NCBI RefSeq assembly: GCF_017348915.1
Contig: NZ_CP071383.1
Span: 1,736,001-1,800,000 of the forward strand
Direction of reading: 5' to 3'
Length of the DNA stretch: 64,000 nucleotides
DNA from: Leclercia pneumoniae
Lineage (GTDB): Bacteria > Pseudomonadota > Gammaproteobacteria > Enterobacterales > Enterobacteriaceae
A program made the translations under genes and the position numbers. The notes below the pieces were generated by a model. It did no database searches, was not told where the DNA came from, and saw only the letters and a program-made list of their open reading frames with translations. Each line of letters opens with the position of its first letter. Position 1 is the stretch's first letter. This document shows, one piece after another, positions 11,165 through 17,906 of this stretch.

Positions 11165-11390
11165 CGTTCAAGATCCTTTGGAGTTTTTGTGAATCAGTTT
11201 TTCGGATATCAGGCTTTGCCAGTTCGCCAACAATTTCAGCATCCTCTCTTACTCTCCACAAACGTCCTTGCTTCATCGCGGGTGGGGAGAACATATTTTG
11301 CTTGGCATAACGACGCAAGGTATTCATGCCCGGTGGGTTGCTCCGGTATTTCTCTGCCGCCCATTCCTCTAGTGTTAGCATTTGCTTCAT
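11145..11390 (-). CDS. xis: Excisionase
   Basis: An 81-residue small basic protein starting MKQMLTLEEWAAEKYRSNPPGMNTLRRYAKQ. It has the winged-helix 'TLEEWA...TLRRYA' pattern of phage 21/e14-type Xis proteins, and overlaps int. It would act as directionality factor, bending attL/attR DNA for excision. It is the second-last gene of the leftward early operon. Confidence 0.88.
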   Translation of the reverse strand: MKQMLTLEEWAAEKYRSNPPGMNTLRRYAKQNMFSPPAMKQGRLWRVREDAEIVGELAKPDIRKTDSQKLQRILNDGCSST

Positions 11391-11422
11391 GGTTTCTTCT
11401 CCACTAAACCGGCTGCACCCGG

Positions 11423-11692
11423 TTAAGGTTTATAGAACGCGCAAGATGAGCATCCACCGCGGAGGCCATCATTGCAGGTACGACATCTTTTTGTTTCTGT
11501 GTGATAGAGCTGGTGGATCATTTCTTTCGGCATCATCACGGGCATCGACACACGGATAACCAGTTTCTTGAGCCTGTCTATCTCGTCGGCCTGCTCCATC
11601 ACCCTGGCGTGTAGGTCGTTGGCTTCTGCGCGCCACCTGGCCACATCGGATTTAAGGCGGCGCGTACTCCGCTGTTTAAGTTTGCTCACCAT
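11423..11692 (-). CDS. Hypothetical early protein with coiled coil and Cys cluster
   Basis: 89 residues: a basic N-terminal helix and coiled coil ('ARVMEQADEIDRLKKLV') followed by a C-terminal CxxC-x7-CxxC cluster ('CRTCNDGLRGGCSSC') that probably binds zinc. I do not recognise a named family. The start overlaps the stop of a 26-codon frame upstream, suggesting translational coupling within the leftward early operon. Confidence 0.7.
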   Translation of the reverse strand: MVSKLKQRSTRRLKSDVARWRAEANDLHARVMEQADEIDRLKKLVIRVSMPVMMPKEMIHQLYHTETKRCRTCNDGLRGGCSSCAFYKP

Positions 11693-11766
11693 GGCAGCCA
11701 GCCCATCTGGTCGATAGAACCATAGCCGAGCAGCGCGAACATGATTGCATCTACTGGGTTAGGCAT
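11686..11766 (-). CDS. Putative 26-aa peptide in leftward operon
   Basis: ATG overlapping the stop region of the 72-residue zinc-ribbon gene opens MPNPVDAIMFALLGYGSIDQ..., ending at TGA that overlaps the next start (ATGGTGAGC). The perfect head-to-tail overlap on both sides is the main support. The peptide is hydrophobic and could be membrane-associated. Function unknown, and it may only serve as a coupling relay. Confidence 0.4.
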   Translation of the reverse strand: MPNPVDAIMFALLGYGSIDQMGWLPW

Positions 11767-11977
11767 CGCTATTATCCTCGTAGCAGTGGTGTCGGCCTTC
11801 TGGGTCATCAGTTACACACCCGCACTCACTACAGGTGAATTCATCCGGGAACGGATTCCCATCGCCTCCAGGCCAGGCATCCAGCTCGTCTTCACGTTGA
11901 CAGTTTCGGCAGAGGTTATTGCCAGCCCACATATCCTCTTTGCAGAGAGGGCAACGGTCTAAATCTTCGTCTTTCAT
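11759..11977 (-). CDS. Small acidic zinc-ribbon protein
   Basis: 72 residues rich in paired cysteines: 'CPLC', 'CRNC', 'CSECGC' and a final HHC. These could form two zinc-binding ribbons in an otherwise very acidic protein. It overlaps the preceding 38-codon gene through ATGA. It is one of several small Cys-rich early proteins in this operon. Such proteins in lambdoid left arms often act on host factors, but no specific role can be assigned. Confidence 0.7.
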   Translation of the reverse strand: MKDEDLDRCPLCKEDMWAGNNLCRNCQREDELDAWPGGDGNPFPDEFTCSECGCVTDDPEGRHHCYEDNSDA

Positions 11978-12090
11978 ACTTCAAGCCCCTCGCAAATATG
12001 CTGTTCTGGCTCGTCTGCCTTGCAGTAACCACCGCAGATGGTGCAGAGAGTCTCTGGCACGTCGTCGTAACTTGAGGTTCCAGTAATCAC
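11974..12090 (-). CDS. Small CxxC protein (38 aa), GTG start
   Basis: GTG at 12090 overlaps the TGA of the upstream gene (GTGA) and opens a 38-codon frame (MITGTSSYDDVPETLCTICGG...HICEGLEV). Its stop overlaps the next ATG (ATGA). 'CTICGGYC' and a later 'HIC' suggest a single zinc knuckle. GGTGAAGA within the upstream gene can serve as RBS. Tight overlap on both sides supports a real gene. Confidence 0.6.
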   Translation of the reverse strand: MITGTSSYDDVPETLCTICGGYCKADEPEQHICEGLEV

Positions 12091-12686
12091 TCTTCACCTC
12101 CCTGGCGAAGCTGGGCGGCGAACACTTTGGCGTGTTCGATCATCAGCGTGTAATGCTCTTCATCCTCTGGCTCAATAAACACGATGTCTAATTCGCATTG
12201 CTCAACCATCATATCCACACCCTGCGCCCGCACTTCAGCCAGGAAGGAATCGGTGGCCGGGGTTTCCATGGAGCGATAAAGCGCAACGATATCGTCCGTT
12301 TCGCTCGGCTCTTCATGCGAGCAATTCGGGCACACTGCAACGGAATCTGCATGCTGCTCAATAAGCGACTTCAGCCCCGCATTCTCCGCAGCCAGTGCAT
12401 CGCGCTGCGCTTTCAGTTCTGCAACTTGTTCCGAAATGCCCAATGTATCGCTTGAGCCAAGAATCGCGATGATGGCTTTGATGCTATTCATCGCCGCCAC
12501 GTGATTTTCATCAGTTGGTTTCATTTCCCGAACCTGGCGCAGTTCCAGAACTGCAACCTGAACTGCATAAGCGAAGAGGGAAGTCTGGCGGTCGTTGTTC
12601 GATTCACATTCGCGCTGCATGTTGACGGCAACAGTCATCAGTTCATCCAACTGCTCACCGGTCATTGGTTTATCAGTTGTTTTCAT
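12087..12686 (-). CDS. Ea22-like early protein
   Basis: 199 residues from MKTTDKPMTGEQLDELMTVAVNMQ. A central segment 'SEQVAELKAQRDALAAENAGLKSLIEQHAD' is the coiled-coil signature of Ead/Ea22-like proteins of lambdoid left arms, followed by a CPNC motif and an acidic tail. The frame extends upstream only as an overprint of the ParB-like gene; the ATG at 12686 is taken as start. Function unknown in the family. Confidence 0.7.
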   Translation of the reverse strand: MKTTDKPMTGEQLDELMTVAVNMQRECESNNDRQTSLFAYAVQVAVLELRQVREMKPTDENHVAAMNSIKAIIAILGSSDTLGISEQVAELKAQRDALAAENAGLKSLIEQHADSVAVCPNCSHEEPSETDDIVALYRSMETPATDSFLAEVRAQGVDMMVEQCELDIVFIEPEDEEHYTLMIEHAKVFAAQLRQGGEE

Positions 12687-13698
12687 GATGGCTTTCCTGC
12701 TGCAGCTTGTATTGCTTAACGAAGTGGGCAACCGCTTTCGACTGGCTGGTGATGATCCCGTTGAGCGTAACGTTTTTGCCCCGGTAGATAGGAGCTGACC
12801 CGATTTCGATACCGTCCAGAGTGACGTAAAGGTTTTTCCCACGTACTTCAGCGGCCGGTATTGGCTGAGACAGGCGGTAGGTTTCACGCGCTTCAGCAAT
12901 GGCTTTGTGTTCGTCGATGATGGAAAGAGCTTCGGCCAGAGCTGCGCCTTCGACAGTAAACACACCTTCATCGCTGATAGATGCCTGGGCCATTAGCTCG
13001 ACGAAACGACGTGCAGTTTTGATGCTGAGTTCTGGCGCGATAGAGCTGCGCGTAACTTTCGTTTTGCCCTGGGCAGCAGCCACAGCTTTATCGTGCTGGA
13101 GAACTTCACCCGCCTGCTCGCCATATTCGCGAACGCGGTCAACAGCCACATCAACCGAGACAGCACCGGATTTAACTTCCTGCTGAACGTCGTAATTGGC
13201 AGTGCTGAGGGTCAGGAGCTTCTCAACCGTGGACACGGACTTATTTACGAGCTTCGCTATATCGCTGGTGGTCTGGTTAAACGCGTTGTGCAGTTCCTGT
13301 ATAACGGCGGCCTGTTCCATATCGGAGAGAGGAAGCTGGTTATTACTGGTCATGATGCGAGCCAGGCGCTGCACGTCGCTACCGTTGAACGGCATGATGT
13401 GAATACGGTCAACCGGTTTACCAGCATCACGGCAACGCTCATAGCAGCGGCGTCGGCGATGGCCTTCGACAACCCACACGCCACCTTCATCACGGGCGAT
13501 AACTTCCATTGGAGGAACTGAGCCACCGTTCATCAGATAGTTGAACAGGTCATCATCAGCCAGGCGGGTACGATCATCGTTGTCGTCACGCTTGTTGAAA
13601 CCTTCGCGCACGTGGATATCGTCGAGACTAATGAACATGCCGGTGTCGGTACGTTTGATTGTCCCGTCACGAGACATCAATTTGAATGAGTTAGCCAT
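12673..13698 (-). CDS. ParB/Spo0J-like nuclease-domain protein
   Basis: 341 residues. The N-terminal ParB/sulfiredoxin-like fold shows 'PPMEVIARDEGGVWVVEGHRRRRCYE' (the GHRRR box). A helix-turn-helix follows ('TTSDIAKLVNKSVSTVEKLLTL') and then a long C-terminal region. The ATG at 13698 overlaps the stop of the preceding gene; a GTG one codon earlier is an alternative. No parA or centromere-like repeat is nearby and the prophage integrates, so partition is unlikely. A DNA-binding or nuclease role is more plausible. Confidence 0.8.
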   Translation of the reverse strand: MANSFKLMSRDGTIKRTDTGMFISLDDIHVREGFNKRDDNDDRTRLADDDLFNYLMNGGSVPPMEVIARDEGGVWVVEGHRRRRCYERCRDAGKPVDRIHIMPFNGSDVQRLARIMTSNNQLPLSDMEQAAVIQELHNAFNQTTSDIAKLVNKSVSTVEKLLTLSTANYDVQQEVKSGAVSVDVAVDRVREYGEQAGEVLQHDKAVAAAQGKTKVTRSSIAPELSIKTARRFVELMAQASISDEGVFTVEGAALAEALSIIDEHKAIAEARETYRLSQPIPAAEVRGKNLYVTLDGIEIGSAPIYRGKNVTLNGIITSQSKAVAHFVKQYKLQQESHHENN

Positions 13699-14057
13699 CA
13701 CGCAACCCCTTCGCTTAATACAGTCAGGGTTACAGGCGTAAGTTCGCGTAATTCGCGCTGAGCTTCCAGCAGGTGCATATTACTGCGGGTCTTGGTGTGA
13801 CGTTCTACGATACGGTCACACTCTTTGGCCCAGTTTTTAACGTCATCACGAAGGGTGACATTCTCAGCAGCAAGCTCTTTGCGCTGTTTCATTGCCTCGC
13901 ACAGCGCCACACTGGTGTAATCCAGTCGGTTCGCCAGTTCGTTCATCAGCTGAGCTGAAGCAACGGGCAGAAACTTAGCTGCGGTATGAGCTGCATCGAT
14001 CAGTTGCTCGCGGGTCAGGCGTGGTTGTAACTCGGTGATGTTCTGTGTGGTCGTCAT
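13698..14057 (-). CDS. Hypothetical early protein with coiled coil
   Basis: 119 residues from MTTTQNITELQPRLTREQLIDAAHTAAKFL. It is mostly helical, with a coiled coil around 'EAMKQRKELAAENVTLRDDVKNW'. GGAGAAACTAACA precedes the chosen ATG. It overlaps the ParB-like gene start and probably is co-translated with it. No family recognised. Confidence 0.65.
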   Translation of the reverse strand: MTTTQNITELQPRLTREQLIDAAHTAAKFLPVASAQLMNELANRLDYTSVALCEAMKQRKELAAENVTLRDDVKNWAKECDRIVERHTKTRSNMHLLEAQRELRELTPVTLTVLSEGVA

Positions 14058-14114
14058 TGTTAGTTTCTCCGTTATATAAGCGCTCTGCACAGCGCTGGTT
14101 TTTGGCCTTACAAC

Positions 14115-14368
14115 TTAAAAGAGGCCGCCTTGGTCTTTCGGGGTGCTGCGTTTTCGTTTAGTGATTTCGGTTTTAGAAACCTGCTTGTCTGCCCAGGCTT
14201 TCGCATGCCGTAACACATCATCAAAAATCGCGCCTTTCTTACTTGCCTGTGACATACGCTTATACAAATCAAGCGCCTGCCACGCCCCCCTTGAGCCACT
14301 GAAGAGGAAAAGCCCTGTTTAATGAGCAATTCCTTCACGTTCTTCTCAATAAATTCGAGGTGGTTCAT
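14115..14368 (-). pseudogene. Small early gene frameshifted in a G-run
   Basis: ATG at 14368 starts MNHLEFIEKNVKELLIKQGFSSSVAQGG. After a run of six Gs (minus strand; 14285-14290) the frame becomes nonsense. In the neighbouring frame a clean continuation appears: AWQALDLYKRMSQASKKGAIF...KDQGGLF, ending at TAA 14115-14117. Restoring one G reconnects the halves. This is either a true one-base deletion or a homopolymer read error. The rest of the left operon is intact. Confidence 0.65.
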
Positions 14369-14702
14369 CAGTCCTCCAGTGGAAAATCCGCTGAATTTTG
14401 GTTGCACGAATCCCTCGCCGGATGGCGACAAAAAATAAAGGGGTATCGTTTTAGTAAGCACCCAGCCTGGGCACTTAGTGAAACGGGCGACTGCAATCGC
14501 CTGTTAGCTTCTCCACAACTGAGAGCGCGTTCCGCTCGAAATTGCATTTAACGAACTGACACTTAGGTTAAAGGTCCAGAACGCGCTTTCAGTTGTGTAA
14601 AAGGGGCGGCCGACATAAGGACATTCGAAACTGCCGACCGCCAAGACTACACACAGCATTTGTTGCAGTTACTACGGGTTTACCACATTGGCTACGTGAT
14701 AC
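14369..14702. other. Leader between tRNA-Arg and first protein gene of left operon
   Basis: No supported gene. Its main feature is a long inverted repeat at 14514-14597, listed separately. On the minus strand this would be transcribed between the tRNA and the first protein gene. Confidence 0.4.
14514..14597. repeat. Long inverted repeat downstream of the phage tRNA
   Basis: Arms CACAACTGAGAGCGCGTT (14514-14531) and AACGCGCTTTCAGTTGTG (14580-14597) pair over 18 bp with one G-T position and a 48-base loop. In the leftward transcript this hairpin lies about 105 nt past the tRNA 3' end. It has no T-tract, so it is not an obvious terminator. An RNA-processing or antitermination role is possible. 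Confidence 0.6.
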
Positions 14703-14779
<77 letters not shown>

Positions 14780-14853
14780 AACCGAGAGAACACTAATCGG
14801 TTCAGAAAGGTCTTCTGGAGTTTCCTTTGCCACAGAAGAGTGTTCTCACGGTT
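14780..14853. repeat. Inverted repeat abutting the 5' side of the tRNA
   Basis: AACCGAGAGAACACT (14780-14794) and AGTGTTCTCACGGTT (14839-14853) are complementary at 14 of 15 positions around a 44-base loop. The hairpin starts one base before the mature tRNA 5' end in the leftward transcript. It could present the RNase P site or act in antitermination. No promoter or coding role is apparent. Confidence 0.6.
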
Positions 14854-15036
14854 GCATCCTCGTCTCTTCCGAGGTGTCACACCGTACCGCCAGGATGGTG
14901 AATCCCATGTTCGTGCAACTGCGTGGCTTGCACATTCCGGCTACCCGCTGGATCTGGATATTGTCTTGCAAGGAATCCCCGGACCGCTGCGGCACATGTG
15001 CCATATGCCGTTCTGCATTATGTTTCGATGACTAAA
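14854..15036. other. Untranslated leader of the leftward early operon
   Basis: Sequence between the left operators and the tRNA-side hairpin. No N-like antiterminator gene is present here. A 25-codon minus-strand frame (MQNGIWHMCRSGPGIPCK...) lacks a good RBS and is not called. Several short inverted repeats suggest structured RNA. Confidence 0.4.
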
Positions 15037-15038
15037 AT

Positions 15039-15087
15039 CTAAAATAACTTAGAGTGAACGTCAAGCAGAAAACCTAAAATAATTTAG
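15039..15087. promoter_or_regulatory. Left operators OL (two CTAA-N6-TTAG sites)
   Basis: CTAAAATAACTTAG at 15039-15052 and CTAAAATAATTTAG at 15074-15087 share the palindromic form of the three operators on the other side of the repressor gene. They sit where lambda OL would be, upstream of the leftward transcription unit that begins with the tRNA. They are presumably bound by the cI-type repressor and Cro. Confidence 0.8.
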
Positions 15088-15109
15088 ATTCTCTGTAAGG
15101 GGAGGGGAT

Positions 15110-15757
15110 CTACTTGCGGCGCATCATTCGTCGATGCTCAACAACCACACCAACGATATGAATTTTTTCTTGTGCAGAATTGCGAATGGCGTAATCGTCG
15201 TTCAGAGGAACGAGCTCGAATATCTCTTCGCCATATTCACTGATACCACGAGCGCGGTATTTCTTAAATGTCGCCTCATCACCACCATTTTTAGCGACAA
15301 CGTAATCGCCAGGGCCCGGATGCAGCTCTGGATCCACGATGATGACATCACCCTCGACAAATTCAGGCTCCATAGACTTTCCTTTTACTTTCAAGGCAAA
15401 AGTTGAATGCGAGTGAAGCTCTGAAGTCAAAATATAGTCCACCGTTCCTTCAAGGTTTCTGGCGTCGCATTCAGGTGACCAGGCACCGGCTTGAACGTAG
15501 CTAATTATCGGAACCTGCTGCGCAGCGACTGGAGCAGCACTTATGTTAGATTCGTCTTCTCTGCCGTACAAAAGGAAACCTTCACTAACCCCCAAGTATC
15601 GAGCTAGGTTTGTCAGTGACTTCCCGCCAGGAACATTAAAATCTCTTTCCCAATAGCCAATGGTTACATCTGAAACACCCACAGCCTTTCCTAGCTGGCC
15701 TTGAGTTAGCTTCCTCTGCTTCCTTAACTCCTTTAAACGCGTGCCAAGTGTTCCCAC
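15110..15757 (-). CDS. cI-type prophage repressor (XRE HTH + S24 peptidase)
   Basis: 215 residues. The N-terminal helix-turn-helix is 'LTQGQLGKAVGVSDVTIGYWER'. The C-terminal S24/LexA peptidase domain has catalytic Ser in 'GKSMEPEF', Lys in 'ATFKKY' and an Ala-Gly cleavage candidate in 'VQAGAWSP'. RecA-stimulated self-cleavage is therefore expected. It starts with GTG at 15757 behind AAGGA. It lies between two operator clusters and diverges from cro, exactly the immunity layout of lambdoid phages, so it should hold lysogeny and autoregulate. Confidence 0.94.
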   Translation of the reverse strand: MGTLGTRLKELRKQRKLTQGQLGKAVGVSDVTIGYWERDFNVPGGKSLTNLARYLGVSEGFLLYGREDESNISAAPVAAQQVPIISYVQAGAWSPECDARNLEGTVDYILTSELHSHSTFALKVKGKSMEPEFVEGDVIIVDPELHPGPGDYVVAKNGGDEATFKKYRARGISEYGEEIFELVPLNDDYAIRNSAQEKIHIVGVVVEHRRMMRRK

Positions 15758-15782
15758 AGTTCAGATCCTTAGAAATTATAAC

Positions 15783-15845
15783 CTAAGTAATCTTAGTTTT
15801 TATTGACCTAAAAAAGATTAGGTAATAATATCTAAATATTCTTAG
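15783..15845. promoter_or_regulatory. Right operators OR (three CTAA-N6-TTAG sites)
   Basis: CTAAGTAATCTTAG (15783-15796), CTAAAAAAGATTAG (15808-15821) and CTAAATATTCTTAG (15832-15845) have start-to-start spacing of 25 and 24 bp. The first lies near the repressor start, the second between the PR -35 and -10, and the third overlaps the cro Shine-Dalgarno AGGAGG. This tripartite arrangement parallels lambda OR3-OR2-OR1. Confidence 0.88.
15803..15831 (+). promoter_or_regulatory. Rightward early promoter PR
   Basis: TTGACC (15803-15808), 17-bp spacer, TAATAT (15826-15831). The middle operator lies between the hexamers, so repressor binding would block RNA polymerase. It drives cro and the replication operon. 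Confidence 0.8.
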
Positions 15846-15854
15846 GAGGACATC

Positions 15855-16064
15855 ATGACTACGACTGAACTTGAGCAGTATTTCGGCTCACCAAACAAGG
15901 CTGCAGAATTTTTTGGAGTTTCCCCGGAGGCTTTTTACCAATGGCGCACTCGCCCTGGTCAGTTAATCCCGAAAGGACGTGCAGCCGAGGCAGCGGCACG
16001 AACTAAGGGGAAGCTTAAGTTCGACGCATCGCTTTACCAAAAGCGTAACCAAAAAGCTGCTTAG
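15855..16064 (+). CDS. Cro-like repressor
   Basis: 69 residues, MTTTELEQYFGSPNKAAEFFGVSPEAFYQWRTR, with a helix-turn-helix of the YdaS/Cro type and a basic C-terminus. It is the first gene downstream of PR with AGGAGGACATC before its ATG. Divergent from the repressor. It should repress the repressor promoter and favour lytic growth. Confidence 0.88.
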   Translation: MTTTELEQYFGSPNKAAEFFGVSPEAFYQWRTRPGQLIPKGRAAEAAARTKGKLKFDASLYQKRNQKAA

Positions 16065-16092
16065 CAGTAACCACAGAGATAAGGGGTTAACC

Positions 16093-16647
16093 GTGGGTAT
16101 TGAACCTGAATGGAAAGTTGATAAGCAACCAGCCTGGCTGGTGGGTGCTATCAAAAAAACGATCACCGAACTGCCTGGCGGCTATGCCGAAGCAGCAGAG
16201 TGGTTAGGTGTAACTGAAAACGCTTTGTTTAACCGCCTTCGTACCGATGGTGATCAGATTTTCCCGCTGGGTTGGGCCATGGTTCTGCAGCGAGCTGGTG
16301 GTTCTACGTACATCGCTGACGCTATCGCTCGGCATTCAAACGGCGTCTTCGTGCCGTTGGCAGATGTGGAAGAGGTAGACAACGGGGACATCAATCAGCG
16401 TCTGATGGAATCCGTAGAGTGGATCGGCAAGCACTCACAGTATCTGCGTAAAGCAACGGCTGACGGTGTTATTGACGATGCAGAACGCGCTCAAATCGAA
16501 GAGAACAGCTATCAGGTGATGGCTAAGTGGCAGGAACATTTAACGCTGCTTTTCCGTGTGTTTTGTGCACCAGAAAAGAGTGACGCCCGCGAGTGTGCAG
16601 CTCCGGGCGCCGTGGCGTGTCGTATCAGTGGAGAAACTAACGCATGA
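16093..16647 (+). CDS. CII-like / YmfL-family regulatory protein
   Basis: 184 residues starting at GTG 16093 behind AAGGGG: MGIEPEWKVDKQPAWLVGAIKKTITELPGGYAEAAEWLGVTENALFNRLR. It resembles YmfL of the e14 element and CII-type regulators in the same position after cro. The helix-turn-helix is 'YAEAAEWLGVTENALFNRL'. It probably activates lysogeny genes including the repressor. The chromosomal hflD gene nearby would be the expected host modulator of a CII, though interaction with this one is unknown. Confidence 0.78.
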   Translation: MGIEPEWKVDKQPAWLVGAIKKTITELPGGYAEAAEWLGVTENALFNRLRTDGDQIFPLGWAMVLQRAGGSTYIADAIARHSNGVFVPLADVEEVDNGDINQRLMESVEWIGKHSQYLRKATADGVIDDAERAQIEENSYQVMAKWQEHLTLLFRVFCAPEKSDARECAAPGAVACRISGETNA

Positions 16648-16970
16648 ACAGTTTAACGGTAAAACACCGTCTGCCGCAACTACGTGGCGTTCCAGTGCAT
16701 GGGGCCTCGTCGTTTCGGTATGAGCGCATGGTATCAGGCCGCTGGGTTCCGTGTAACCACAGTCGGGCGATGGCAATCGTGGGGGTATGGCGTCGTAAAG
16801 CGGAGGTTTTATGCCAGAGCTTGATCGCAGGTTCAGGGACCACTACGGCGTCCCGGTTAGAGTTATCCGGTGGGAGCCAGAGAGTCGACGCGTTATATAC
16901 CTTCGCGAAGGGTACGATCATGAGTGCTTCAGCCCTCTTGAGCAATTCCAGCGTAAATTTACAGAGTTAA
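16644..16970 (+). CDS. Hypothetical early protein overlapping DUF4222 gene
   Basis: ATG overlaps the preceding stop (ATGA). The first 55 residues (MNSLTVKHRLPQLRGVPVHGASSFRYERMVSGRWVPCNHSRAMAIV) look like a small conserved phage protein. The remaining half is read through the DUF4222 gene in another frame and looks non-native. The true product may be shorter in relatives, or translation may really overlap by 160 bp. Confidence 0.5.
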   Translation: MNSLTVKHRLPQLRGVPVHGASSFRYERMVSGRWVPCNHSRAMAIVGVWRRKAEVLCQSLIAGSGTTTASRLELSGGSQRVDALYTFAKGTIMSASALLSNSSVNLQS

Positions 16971-17023
16971 AGGACTGCCATGAGCCTGTTAATGCCATCC
17001 CGGCCGATAGTGATAAACCCTGA
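16811..17023 (+). CDS. DUF4222-family small phage protein
   Basis: 70 residues: MPELDRRFRDHYGVPVRVIRWEPESRRVIYLREGYDHECFSPLEQFQRKF. The pattern 'LDxRFRDxxGVPVxV...RRVIYLREGYEHxCFSPLExF' is that of DUF4222 proteins in lambdoid early regions. GCGGAGGTTTT precedes the ATG. Function unknown. Confidence 0.75.
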   Translation: MPELDRRFRDHYGVPVRVIRWEPESRRVIYLREGYDHECFSPLEQFQRKFTELKDCHEPVNAIPADSDKP

Positions 17024-17906
17024 CCTTGCATACAGCATTGGCCTGAACGAGGCAATTGCGTTGCAGCAGGTGAACTACTGGCTGAAAGAAACAAACTCCG
17101 GTCTGGAGCGTGACGGCGTGCGCTGGATTTACAACACGAACGAGCAGTGGCTGGAGCAGTTCCCGTTCTGGTCAGAGTCTACCCTGAAGCGCACTTTCAC
17201 CCGCCTGAAGACTCTAGGTGTTCTCAAAATTGAGCAGCTGAACAAGTCTCAGCGCGACATGACGAACTACTACACGATCAACTACGAAAGCGAGCTTTTA
17301 GATGAGGTCAAAGTGACCAAATCGAAGAGTTCAAAATGCACTCGTCCATCAGGTCAAAATGAACTCATGGAAGAGGTCAAAGTGGAACGCTCCATCGGGT
17401 CAAAACGAACCGCTGTCATCAGGTCAAATTGCACTGATGTTCTTACAGAGAGTACAACAGAGATTACTACAGAGAATAAAACCCCTTTTTGTCCGGTTGC
17501 GTCGCAACCAGACCGTGAAGTGTTGATCACTGATCAGGCCAAATCGGTGTTATCTCACCTGAACCAGGTCACGAACTCACGGTTCCAGGTATCAACCACA
17601 TCCCTGCAGAATATCCGCGCCCGTATCGGCGAGGGGTTCACCGTGGAAGAGTTGCAGCTGGTGGTTGACTACTGCAATGCCAAATGGGCTGATGATCTGA
17701 AAATGTCCGATTACCTTCGCCCACAGACGCTTTTCCAGCCGACCAAGTTCCCTGGCTACCTGAAGTCTGCTAACAGTTGGTCAAAAGCTGGTAAGCCTGC
17801 ACGGGTTAACGGTGAGTGGGCGAGGGAGGAGGGTATATTCAAATCAAGTTTCCAGAACACCAACTACGGCAAGATCCCCGCTGGTTTCAGAGGAGCTAAC
17901 TCGTGA
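16980..17906 (+). CDS. Replication initiator (O-like, conserved phage C-terminal domain)
   Basis: 308 residues. The N-terminal winged-helix half runs 'MSLLMPSRPIVINPDLAYSIGLNEAIALQQVNYWL...FWSESTLKRTFTRLKTLGV'. A divergent linker (about 105-180) follows, then the conserved phage C-terminal domain 'VLSHLNQVTNSRFQ...FTVEELQLVVDYCNAKW...YLRPQTLF'. It occupies the lambda O position and its linker-coding DNA contains six iterons, so initiator and origin coincide as in lambda. No dedicated helicase or loader gene follows, so host DnaB/DnaC or a divergent loader must be used. Confidence 0.85.
   Translation: MSLLMPSRPIVINPDLAYSIGLNEAIALQQVNYWLKETNSGLERDGVRWIYNTNEQWLEQFPFWSESTLKRTFTRLKTLGVLKIEQLNKSQRDMTNYYTINYESELLDEVKVTKSKSSKCTRPSGQNELMEEVKVERSIGSKRTAVIRSNCTDVLTESTTEITTENKTPFCPVASQPDREVLITDQAKSVLSHLNQVTNSRFQVSTTSLQNIRARIGEGFTVEELQLVVDYCNAKWADDLKMSDYLRPQTLFQPTKFPGYLKSANSWSKAGKPARVNGEWAREEGIFKSSFQNTNYGKIPAGFRGANS
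17305..17434 (+). other. Probable phage replication origin: six iterons, 23-bp period
   Basis: Six 14-bp copies of the pattern (A/G)G(G/T)TCAAA(A/G/T)(T/C)G start at 17305, 17328, 17351, 17374, 17397 and 17421, with intervals 23, 23, 23, 23 and 24. Each begins AGGTCAAA or a close variant. The period is not a multiple of three, so the repeat is a DNA signal and not a protein repeat. It lies inside the initiator gene, with AT-rich DNA just downstream (to about 17490) as a possible unwinding element. Confidence 0.85.

Noticed and set aside
12673..13698. ParB-like gene as evidence for a plasmid-prophage
   Set aside because: No parA, no telomere or centromere-like repeats, and a clear integrase with att sites in icd.
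14854..15036. 25-codon minus frame in the left leader (MQNGIWHMC...) as an N or Kil-like gene
   Set aside because: No RBS, and no resemblance to known N or Kil proteins; it is better explained as structured leader.
17281..17440. Direct repeats near 17.3-17.4 kb as a CRISPR array
   Set aside because: Repeat unit is only 14 bp with 9-bp gaps, no cas genes, and it lies inside a replication gene; iterons explain it.
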